This document shows positions 16,056-23,545 of a stretch of 64,000 nt of DNA, piece after piece; within the stretch, counting starts at the first letter, position 1; each line of letters opens with the position of its first letter. The DNA is taken from positions 62,001-126,000 of the forward strand of contig JAEWFF010000022.1 of the NCBI GenBank assembly GCA_023388965.1, written 5' to 3'. A program made the translations under genes and the position numbers. This DNA comes from Pseudomonadota bacterium (GTDB lineage Bacteria > Pseudomonadota > Alphaproteobacteria > Rhizobiales > Methylopilaceae). The notes below the pieces were generated by a model that saw only the letters and a program-made list of their open reading frames with translations, was not told where the DNA came from and did not search any database.

Positions 16056-17462
16056 TTACTTTTTGCCGGGTATGCGGTAATTGACGATGTCGTCGGCGCG
16101 CAGCCAATCGGGCGAGCCGACCTTGAGCTGGCTTTTCGCGCGCGCGGCGAGCTGTTTGGCCGTATTTACATCGCCGGCGTAGAAATAGGATTGCGCGGAG
16201 GCGGCGTCGGCCTGCGCAAGCATGCCCTTGCGTCCATACGCGGTCGCCAGATTGCGGTAGGCCTTGGGCGCTTCGCGCTCGCGCGCAATGGCCTGGCGCA
16301 GCTCCGTCAGGGCCTGATCGAGCAGTGCCGGATCGTTGGTCGCGACCAGCGCCTCGCCGAGCAGCATGCGGATGAGGCCGGATTTCGGCGCCAGCCGCGA
16401 GGCGCGGCGCAGCGGCTCGATGGCCTGTTTCGCGCGGCCCGCTTCCAGCAGCATCTGGCCCTTCAACTCCCAGAAATAGGGGTTGTCCGGCTCGGTGGCG
16501 ATCAGCGCGTCGATCTGCTTCTGGGAGTCGTTGATATTGCCGAACCGCGCCGCCGACACCGCGCGCGCATAGCGCGCCGGCAGCGAGGTGTTGGACGCCG
16601 GATAATTCCGCGCCACGACATCGGGCGCCCGCATGAATGCGATGATCTTTGCGCGCGCCATTGCGTGGCGATGGATGAAGGCCGGCGAATCTTCCGCATT
16701 CGCGGTCGGGCTCGCATTGACGAGGCGTTCCAGCAGCGCGATGCGCTCCTGCGGCATCGGATGCGTCTGCGCGTAAGGATCGATGAAGCGCTGCGAGAAC
16801 ATGGATTTCTCGGCGAAGCCCTTGAACGTCTCCAGCATCCCGCGTCCGGACTGGCCGGTCTTGGTGAGGTAGGAGACGCCGGCCTGGTCGGCCGCCTGTT
16901 CCTGCGCGCGGATATAGCCGAGAAGATCGCGCTTGATCATTTCCTGCGGCGCGGTCGCGGCCATGGACGCGCCGCCGGCGATGCTGTTGCCGCCTGCGCC
17001 GGCCGCGGCCGCGCCCGCCACGGCCGCGGCGCCCAGCAGCATGGCGATGATCGCGCGTGTGCCCGCCGCGTCCAGCCGCTCGCGCATGGCGGCGAGATGG
17101 CCGCCCGCAATATGGCCCGTCTCATGCGCCAGAACGCCGATGAGCTGGTTCGGCTTCTTGCTGTCGACGATGGCGCCCACATTGATGAAGATGCGCTGGC
17201 CGTTGGCGACGAAGGCGTTGAACGAGAAATCGTTGATGAGCGTGATCTTCACATCGCTCGGCACGAGGCCCGCGGCGCGCAGCAGCGGGGTCGTGTAATC
17301 GCGCATCAGATCCTCGATCTCCGCGTCACGCACCGGCGCAAGCCTGTCGCGCACCTGCGCGTGGACGGGCTGCGGCATGGACGTCGCGGTGACGGCCAGA
17401 GCCGCCGCGAGCGCGGTGGCGCGGAACAGGCGGGGCTTGCGCATGTGATCGAGGAGCGGCAT
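16056..17462 (-). CDS. M48 family metallopeptidase with TPR region (BepA-like)
   Basis: About 468 aa from the ATG at 17462. A signal peptide ends near PVHAQ. The zinc motif HETGH is at about residues 113-117 and the third ligand probably lies in RAQEQAADQAG. The C-terminal third has tetratricopeptide-like repeats (LLEAGRAKQAIEPLRRASRLAP). The family performs outer-membrane quality control (BepA/LoiP type). Start uncertain: an ATG at 17444 and an upstream GTG at 17543 also fit, and none has a strong ribosome site. Divergent from the aminotransferase gene. Confidence 0.85.
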   Translation of the reverse strand: MPLLDHMRKPRLFRATALAAALAVTATSMPQPVHAQVRDRLAPVRDAEIEDLMRDYTTPLLRAAGLVPSDVKITLINDFSFNAFVANGQRIFINVGAIVDSKKPNQLIGVLAHETGHIAGGHLAAMRERLDAAGTRAIIAMLLGAAAVAGAAAAGAGGNSIAGGASMAATAPQEMIKRDLLGYIRAQEQAADQAGVSYLTKTGQSGRGMLETFKGFAEKSMFSQRFIDPYAQTHPMPQERIALLERLVNASPTANAEDSPAFIHRHAMARAKIIAFMRAPDVVARNYPASNTSLPARYARAVSAARFGNINDSQKQIDALIATEPDNPYFWELKGQMLLEAGRAKQAIEPLRRASRLAPKSGLIRMLLGEALVATNDPALLDQALTELRQAIAREREAPKAYRNLATAYGRKGMLAQADAASAQSYFYAGDVNTAKQLAARAKSQLKVGSPDWLRADDIVNYRIPGKK

Positions 17463-17598
17463 AGGCGCGGCGATGCCTGACAATGGTGGCGGGAAAGGGG
17501 CGCTGGTACTCTTCTGCCGGTTTGGATCGGGATGTCGAGTCACGGATGCGAGGGTTTGCGTTGAAAACCTGTGAACCGCCCTTCAGGGGCAGCCGGCA

Positions 17599-18762
17599 AT
17601 GAATGACGATCATCCGGTTCACTCCCGGCGCGCGGGGGTCGAGCCCTTCATCGCCATGGATGTGCTGGCCTCCGCCCGGCGGCTGGAAGCCTCCGGCCGC
17701 TCCATCATCCATATGGAACTCGGAGAACCGAGTGTCGCCGCGCCGCGGGCGGCGCGGGAGGCGGCGGCCCTCGCGCTGGCGGACGGCCGCATCGGCTATA
17801 CCGAGGCTTTGGGCCTGCCCGATCTGCGCGCCCGTATCGCGCGCCATTATGGCGATGCCTACGGGCTGGACATCGCTCCCGCGCGCATTGCGGTGACGAC
17901 CGGCTCGTCCGGCGGCTTCATCCTCGCCTTTCTCGCGCTGTTCAATCCGGGCGATCGGGTCGGCATCGCCGCGCCCGGCTATCCGCCCTACAAGACCTTC
18001 CTGACCTCGCTCGGGCTCGAGCCAATCGAGATTGCGCTCGATGCGCAGAGCCGCTGGGCGCTTGACGGCGAGGCCGTGGCCGCAACCCATGCGAAGACGC
18101 CGCTGGCAGGCGTTCTTCTTGCAAGCCCGGCAAATCCGACGGGGACCGTGGTGACGCCCGAAGCGCTTCGGGAATTGTGCGCCACCTGCAAGGCGCTGGG
18201 CATCCGGCTTGTGTCCGATGAAATCTATCACGGCCTCACCTACGGTGCGGCGGCGGAAACCGCCTTGCGTTTCGATCCGGGCGCCGTGGTCGTGAACAGT
18301 TTCTCGAAATACTGGTGCATGACGGGCTGGCGCATCGGCTGGATGGTCGTGCCGGAGGCGCTGGAGCGCCCGGTCGAGCGTCTGGCGCAGAACCTGTTCA
18401 TTTCGGCGCCGACCCTGTCGCAGATCGCGGCCATTGCCGCGCTGGACGCCTCGGACGAGCTCGACGGCGTTCGCGCGATCTATGCACGCAACCGCGCCCA
18501 TCTTCTGAGCGAACTGCCGAAATGCGGTCTGGACAGTTTCCTGCCGGCGGACGGCGCTTTCTATCTGTACGCTGATGTCGGGCGCTTCACGAACGACAGC
18601 ACCGAATTCGCGCGGCGCATGCTGGAGGAAGTGGGCGTGGCCCTCACCCCCGGCAAGGATTTTGACCGTGCGCGCGGGCATTCATACATACGCCTGTCTT
18701 TCGCAGGCGCCGAGACCGATATCGTGGAGGCGGCCTCGCGCATCCGGAACTGGCTGCGTTAG
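17599..18762 (+). CDS. Fold-type I PLP-dependent aminotransferase
   Basis: 387 aa class I/II aminotransferase, cytoplasmic. PLP Lys237 in NSFSKYWCMTGWRIGW; Asn179 in SPANPTG; Asp207 and Tyr210 in SDEIYHG; substrate Arg in YIRLSF. The N-terminus (HMELGEPSVAAP) is like aspartate or tyrosine aminotransferases. The donor/acceptor pair cannot be told from sequence. Monocistronic, followed by a family C repeat. Confidence 0.88.
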   Translation: MNDDHPVHSRRAGVEPFIAMDVLASARRLEASGRSIIHMELGEPSVAAPRAAREAAALALADGRIGYTEALGLPDLRARIARHYGDAYGLDIAPARIAVTTGSSGGFILAFLALFNPGDRVGIAAPGYPPYKTFLTSLGLEPIEIALDAQSRWALDGEAVAATHAKTPLAGVLLASPANPTGTVVTPEALRELCATCKALGIRLVSDEIYHGLTYGAAAETALRFDPGAVVVNSFSKYWCMTGWRIGWMVVPEALERPVERLAQNLFISAPTLSQIAAIAALDASDELDGVRAIYARNRAHLLSELPKCGLDSFLPADGAFYLYADVGRFTNDSTEFARRMLEEVGVALTPGKDFDRARGHSYIRLSFAGAETDIVEAASRIRNWLR

Positions 18763-18770
18763 GGGCGGCG

Positions 18771-18893
18771 CATGTCCCGGGGCGACGCAAGGCGTCGAGC
18801 CCGGGACCCATACGCCGTGAAGTCACGGCTCCGTCTCGAATGCTGCGGAGTATGGGTCCCGGACAGGCGCTCCGCGCCTTCCGGGACATGCGG
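18771..18893. repeat. Family C palindromic repeat, copy 1 (empty form)
   Basis: Outer arms CATGTCCCGG and CCGGGACATG pair; inner arms GGGACCCATAC and GTATGGGTCCC pair. The tip of the right arm is a small hairpin, GGCGC-TCC-GCGCC (18866-18878). The same tip in copy 2 (57381, opposite orientation) is replaced by about 62 nt, so this copy represents the empty state. Confidence 0.85.
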
Positions 18894-18903
18894 ATAAGCG
18901 GCC

Positions 18904-18940
18904 AAAAAAAATGGCCCCGGAAACACCGGAGCCATTTTTT
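18904..18940. terminator. Terminator of rne (bidirectional)
   Basis: AAAAAATGGCCCCGG pairs with CCGGAGCCATTTTTT apart from one mismatch, around an AAACA loop. The minus strand ends in eight T, 6 bp after the rne stop codon. It can also stop plus-strand transcription from the aminotransferase. Confidence 0.85.
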
Positions 18941-18945
18941 GTGTC

Positions 18946-21654
18946 TCAGCCCTTGAGCCTGTTCCACCAGCCGACGCGCTTGGGCCGGTTCGGGTCTTCA
19001 ACCGCCGGAGCCGGTTCGGACGCCTTGGGTGCCGGGGGCGGCGCCTCCGGGTCGGGTTTGGCGTTCACGGCCTGAACGGGCTCGGGAGCCGGAGCAGGCG
19101 CCTCATCCGCGACCGGAGCCGCCGCCGGAGCGGCGTTGTCGTTATCGCCCTCGGTGTCGCTGGCATCGCCCGGCATGACATCGGCCTCGCTGGCCTGCTC
19201 ATGGACCGGGCTGTCGCCGTTTTCGCCACGTTCGCGGCCACGGCGTCCGCCCCGCCGTCCACGGCGGCGCGGGCGGCGTTCCTCGCCCTCGGCCTTGTCC
19301 GTCATGACGGACAAGGCGGCCGATTCCTCGCCGGCCTCGGCCACGGCTTCGGTGTCGCTCTGGCCGTTCTCGGCATCGTCGCCGGAAGCGGTCTCGTCGT
19401 GCCCCTCGTCATGGCCCTCGCCGCGTCCGCCACGGCCGCGCCTGCGGCGGCGACGGCGGCGACGTCCGCCGTTCTCGCCGTCCTCGTGCGCCTCGGTGCC
19501 GGCATCGCCTTCGCTCTCGGCGGCATCGTCCTTCGCGTCCGCATCCTCGTCCGTCTCCGGCTCCTCGACCGGGGGCGGCGGGGGCGCAACGACGAGCGGC
19601 GTGCCGGTCGACGGCTCTCCGCGCTGCAGCACGCAATGCTCGCCCGGCGCCAGATGTTCGTCGGACACGAACGTCACCTCGACGCCGAAGCGCGTTTCGA
19701 TGTCGCGCAGATGGCCGCGCTTCTGATTGAGGATATAGAGCGCCACCGCATTCGTCGTGCGTACGTTCAGATTGTAGCCCGCATTCTTCAGCAGGTGCTC
19801 CTCGATCATGCGCAGCACATGCAGCGCGACGGAGGGAACCGAACGCACGCGGCCCGAACCGGCGCAGACCGGGCAGACATCGGACGAGCTTTCGAGCACG
19901 CCGGTGCGGATGCGCTGGCGCGACATTTCGAGCAGGCCGAAATGCGAGATGCGGCCGACCTGGATGCGTGCACGGTCGTGCTTCAGGCATTCCTTGAGGC
20001 GTTTTTCGACGGCGCGGTTGTTGCGGTTCTCCTCCATGTCGATGAAGTCGACCACGATGAGGCCGGCAAGGTCGCGCAGGCGAAGCTGGCGCGAGACTTC
20101 CTCGGCGGCTTCGAGATTGGTGCGCAGCGCCGTGTCCTCGATATTGTGCTCGCGCGTCGCGCGGCCCGAGTTCACGTCCACGGCAACCAGCGCCTCGGTC
20201 TGGTTGATGACGATATAGCCGCCCGATTTGAGCGTAACGACATTCGAGAACATCGCGTCGAGCTGGTTGTCGACGCCGTATTTCGAGAAGATCGGCACCG
20301 CGTCGCGATAGAGCTTCACATTCTTCGCATGGCTCGGAATGAGCATGCGCATGAAGTCCTTGGCTTCCTTGAAGGCGGCTTCGCCCGAAACCTGAACCTC
20401 GTCGATGTCCTTGTTGTACAGATCGCGGATCGCGCGCTTGACCAGCGAGCCTTCCTCATGGACGAGGGAAGGGGCGGTCGAGGACAGGGTCTTTCCGCGC
20501 ACCGTCTCCCACAGGCGCAGGAGATATTCGAAATCGCGCTTGATCTCCGGCTTGGTGCGGCTGGCGCCGGCCGTGCGGAGAATGACGCCCATGCCTTCCG
20601 GCACGTCGAGTTCCTCGGCGATTTCCTTCATCTTCTTGCGGTCGGCCGCATTCGTGACCTTGCGCGAAATGCCGCCGCCGCGCGCGGTGTTCGGCATCAG
20701 CACGCAATAGCGCCCGGCGAGCGACAGATAGGTCGTCAGCGCCGCACCCTTGGTGCCGCGTTCTTCCTTCACCGCCTGGACGAGCAGGACCTGGCGGCGC
20801 TTGATGACTTCCTGAATCTTGTAATGACGCGTGCGGCGCGGCTCGCGGCGGCGCGGCATCTCTTCCTCGACATTGCTCTCGGCGCCGACGGATTCGATCT
20901 CGTCCTTGGCCTCGTCGCGGACCTCGACGACATCGCCATTGGGTTCGCTCTCGCCGCGCGCCTGCGTCTCGTCGCCGGACGGCCCGGCCTCTGCGGATTC
21001 AGCTTCGCCAGACGCGCGATCGTCGTCCTCGTCATCATCGTGGTCGTCGTCGTCATGATCGTCATCGTCATGATCGTCGTCGGACTCGTCGGCACCGTTG
21101 TCGTCGTCGTCGGAATGCGCGTCGCGGTCGTCCGCGCCGTTATCCTCGTCCGTATTGCGATCCGTCCGGGCATCCTGCGCAGCCTCGTCGGCGGTCTCGC
21201 CGCCTTCAGTCGATTCGCCCTCGCTCGCGGCGTCTTCGCTGACGGTCTCGTCTTTCTGCGCTGCGTCCTTGGCGCGGCCGCGCCCGCGGCGCCGGCGGCG
21301 TCCGTGGCCGCCATTCTTCTTTTCCTCGCCGTCGTCCTCCTCGCCGTGCGCATGTTCGCGCTCTTCTTCATCGAGCAGCGCCTGCCGGTCGGCGACGGGG
21401 ATCTGGTAATAATCCGGGTGGATTTCGCTGAAGGCGAGGAAGCCGTGGCGGTTGCCGCCATATTCGACGAAGGCCGCCTGAAGCGACGGCTCGACGCGTG
21501 TTACCTTGGCAAGATAGATGTTGCCGCGAAGCTGTTTGCGGTTGGCGCTCTCGAAATCGAATTCCTCGATCCGGTTCGAGCCGCTGCGCGCGACGACCAC
21601 CCGTGTCTCTTCGGGATGGGCGGCGTCGATAAGCATCTTGTTGTTATTAGCCAT
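18946..21654 (-). CDS. rne: Ribonuclease E/G
   Basis: Endonuclease for mRNA decay and rRNA processing. 902 aa from the ATG at 21654, which has AAAGG upstream. S1 domain about 35-95 and 276-325, interrupted by an insertion (about 95-270) rich in Arg then Asp/Glu. DNase I-like catalytic domain with Mg ligands Asp493 (AVDVNSG) and Asp536 (VVDFIDM). Zn-link CPVC at 594-597. The last 200 residues are disordered: acidic stretches, an Arg block, and a Pro/Ala tail ending RVGWWNRLKG, the likely degradosome scaffold. Alphaproteobacterial RNase E often carries an S1 insertion; this one is large. Confidence 0.95.
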   Translation of the reverse strand: MANNNKMLIDAAHPEETRVVVARSGSNRIEEFDFESANRKQLRGNIYLAKVTRVEPSLQAAFVEYGGNRHGFLAFSEIHPDYYQIPVADRQALLDEEEREHAHGEEDDGEEKKNGGHGRRRRRGRGRAKDAAQKDETVSEDAASEGESTEGGETADEAAQDARTDRNTDEDNGADDRDAHSDDDDNGADESDDDHDDDDHDDDDHDDDEDDDRASGEAESAEAGPSGDETQARGESEPNGDVVEVRDEAKDEIESVGAESNVEEEMPRRREPRRTRHYKIQEVIKRRQVLLVQAVKEERGTKGAALTTYLSLAGRYCVLMPNTARGGGISRKVTNAADRKKMKEIAEELDVPEGMGVILRTAGASRTKPEIKRDFEYLLRLWETVRGKTLSSTAPSLVHEEGSLVKRAIRDLYNKDIDEVQVSGEAAFKEAKDFMRMLIPSHAKNVKLYRDAVPIFSKYGVDNQLDAMFSNVVTLKSGGYIVINQTEALVAVDVNSGRATREHNIEDTALRTNLEAAEEVSRQLRLRDLAGLIVVDFIDMEENRNNRAVEKRLKECLKHDRARIQVGRISHFGLLEMSRQRIRTGVLESSSDVCPVCAGSGRVRSVPSVALHVLRMIEEHLLKNAGYNLNVRTTNAVALYILNQKRGHLRDIETRFGVEVTFVSDEHLAPGEHCVLQRGEPSTGTPLVVAPPPPPVEEPETDEDADAKDDAAESEGDAGTEAHEDGENGGRRRRRRRRRGRGGRGEGHDEGHDETASGDDAENGQSDTEAVAEAGEESAALSVMTDKAEGEERRPRRRGRRGGRRGRERGENGDSPVHEQASEADVMPGDASDTEGDNDNAAPAAAPVADEAPAPAPEPVQAVNAKPDPEAPPPAPKASEPAPAVEDPNRPKRVGWWNRLKG

Positions 21655-22062
21655 TGCAAACCTTTGATGTTGCACGCGGCGCGGCGGTCCGCGGCGGAGC
21701 TTTCGTCTCCGCGCGAAGGGCCGGCGCTCTCAGCGTCGTGTTTCAAAAACAAAACGGGTGAATACCTGGCCGCAAACCGGGCCGAGCGCGTGTCACGATA
21801 TGACTGAACGCTCGCCATCCGGGTTCCGACTCCAATCCTTTGACTCCCGCCAGCGCGGGAATGCCTGCTTGGCTCGCGGTGCAGCGCCAGGCGCTGGGAA
21901 GGTTCTTGCGCGCTCCAGGCCGGAGGAACCGGCGGGACTGGGCGACGCCTCTGAAAAGACGCTTCCGGAACGGCCCCCGCCAAAGCCTACAGAGAGCAGG
22001 GCGATGGGCCGCGATCACGCACAGGCACGACAATCAGCCGAGCACCGCGTGAGCCGACTCCC

Positions 22063-22091
22063 TTCATATAGGAAAAGTGGCCTTTGACAAG
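22063..22091 (-). promoter_or_regulatory. Candidate rne promoter
   Basis: On the minus strand CTTGTC (22086-22091) is followed after 17 bp by TATGAA (22063-22068). Its -35 box is the complement of the -35 box of the opposite amiC promoter. Confidence 0.35.
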
Positions 22092-22112
22092 CAGTTGTAT
22101 GTCTCTGATAAA
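22084..22112 (+). promoter_or_regulatory. Candidate amiC promoter
   Basis: A perfect TTGACA (22084-22089), 17 bp, then GATAAA (22107-22112). Transcription would start near 22119, giving a leader of about 120 nt before amiC. Confidence 0.5.
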
Positions 22113-22237
22113 TCGCTCTCAGGTAGCGACGGGCGCACTTTCATGCCGTATTCCTATGCGTAAAACGGCTCCTGGGTGTCGTTCCGCATCCGGCGCCCTG
22201 TCCCCGGCATGAGAATCGCGGTTTTTTAGCCCTCCAC

Positions 22238-23443
22238 ATGAAAAGGCTTCTGATTGTTCTGCTGACGGCCGCGTTTGCCGTGCTTTCCGCCTCTGTCCAT
22301 GCGCAGGAGGAAGGCTCAAAGCTTGTCGGCGCCACGGGCACGCAGCTCGGTGGCGATTCCGCGCGGACGCGGCTTGTGGTCGATCTCACCGGGCCGGCCG
22401 AGCCGCGCGTCTTCACGCTCGCCGATCCCTATCGCGTGATTATCGATCTGCCCGATGTCGTGTTCGGCAACGAGCCGCTCCCGCATACGGCGCGCGGTCT
22501 CGTCTCAGCCTACCGTTATGGCCTGATCGCGCCGGGGCGCTCGCGCATCGTCATCGAAACCACGGGGCCGGTGAAGGTCGAGGAGGTGCGCAAGGTCGCC
22601 GCCGTGCTCGGCGAGCCGGATCGTCTGGTCATCGAACTCGTGCCCGCGACCCGTGAGGCCTTCCTGAAAACCATGCATGCGGAGGCGCCGAGCGTCGAGC
22701 AATTGCCGCCTGCGCCCGTGCCGCAGGGTGGCGCGAATGCCTCGGACATGCGCCCGGTCGTGGTCATCGATCCCGGCCATGGCGGCATCGATACGGGCGC
22801 CAAGGGGGCAGGGGGCGAGGAGGAGAAGAATGTCGTCCTCAACTTTGCGCGGACGCTGAACAATCTTCTGCTGGAAGGCGGGCGCTATCAGGTGCTGATG
22901 ACGCGCGTGGACGACAATTTCGTCGCGCTGGCCGACCGGGTGCGGATTGCGCGCGAAGCCGGCGCGGACCTTTTCATTTCCATCCACGCCGATTCCCTTG
23001 CCGATCCGTTCGGCGTCCGCGGCGCGACCGTCTACACCCTGTCGGACCGGGCGAGTGATGCCGAGGCCGCCCGGCTGGCGGAAAAGGAGAATCGGTCGGA
23101 CATCATCGCGGGCGTCGATCTCGATGCCGAGACCGACGAGGTGGCCGATATCCTGATCGATCTGGCACGGCGCGAAACCCGCGTGTTCTCCGTCCGCTTC
23201 GCCCATACTCTGGTCGGATCGGTGAAGCCGGCCATCCGGCTCAACAAGAATCCGATGCGCTCGGCGAGCTTTGTTGTGCTCAAGGCACCCGATGTGCCAT
23301 CGGTCCTTCTGGAACTCGGCTATATGTCGAGCAAGGAGGATCTGAAGCTCCTGACCTCGGAAACCTGGCGCGCCACGGCCGCCAAGGCCATGGTCAAGGC
23401 GATCGACGGTTTCTTTGCCGCGCGGGGAGGCGCGCCGGGATAG
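22238..23443 (+). CDS. amiC: Periplasmic N-acetylmuramoyl-L-alanine amidase
   Basis: Zinc amidase that cleaves the stem peptide from MurNAc during daughter-cell separation. 401 aa: signal peptide to about residue 22, AMIN targeting domain (about 25-135), linker, then Amidase_3 from about 172. Zinc ligands include His181 in DPGHGGIDTG, a Glu in the GGEEEKNVV segment and His in SIHADS; the catalytic Glu lies in LLELGYMS. Such amidases need LytM-type activators; the degenerate LytM lipoprotein at 45292 is a candidate partner. mrcA follows 102 bp downstream. Confidence 0.93.
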   Translation: MKRLLIVLLTAAFAVLSASVHAQEEGSKLVGATGTQLGGDSARTRLVVDLTGPAEPRVFTLADPYRVIIDLPDVVFGNEPLPHTARGLVSAYRYGLIAPGRSRIVIETTGPVKVEEVRKVAAVLGEPDRLVIELVPATREAFLKTMHAEAPSVEQLPPAPVPQGGANASDMRPVVVIDPGHGGIDTGAKGAGGEEEKNVVLNFARTLNNLLLEGGRYQVLMTRVDDNFVALADRVRIAREAGADLFISIHADSLADPFGVRGATVYTLSDRASDAEAARLAEKENRSDIIAGVDLDAETDEVADILIDLARRETRVFSVRFAHTLVGSVKPAIRLNKNPMRSASFVVLKAPDVPSVLLELGYMSSKEDLKLLTSETWRATAAKAMVKAIDGFFAARGGAPG

Positions 23444-23545
23444 AGCGGCGCGCGCCCCACAAAATCCACAAAAGGCTTCCAAGCCGGTATCGGCCGCTTT
23501 GCCATGCGCGGGCCGTGCGGCACCTCCGGGGGACAGTAAGGTTAC

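Larger units (their letters stand above)
21655..22237. other. 583-bp divergent intergenic region between rne and amiC
   Basis: Holds the likely long leader of rne (about 400 nt if the 22063 promoter is used). The leader contains a U-rich stretch on the rne strand (complement of AAAAACAAAAC near 21745), a possible RNase E target for autoregulation as known in E. coli. A small hairpin, CCCGC-CAGC-GCGGG, lies near 21846. The amiC leader has no obvious Shine-Dalgarno. No convincing gene is present. Confidence 0.5.

Noticed and set aside
19201..21807. Long open plus-strand frame (868 codons) opposite rne
   Set aside because: It is the antisense of the acidic repeats and catalytic domain of RNase E; GC-rich codon bias keeps this frame open. 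It has no ribosome site and no family-like motif.
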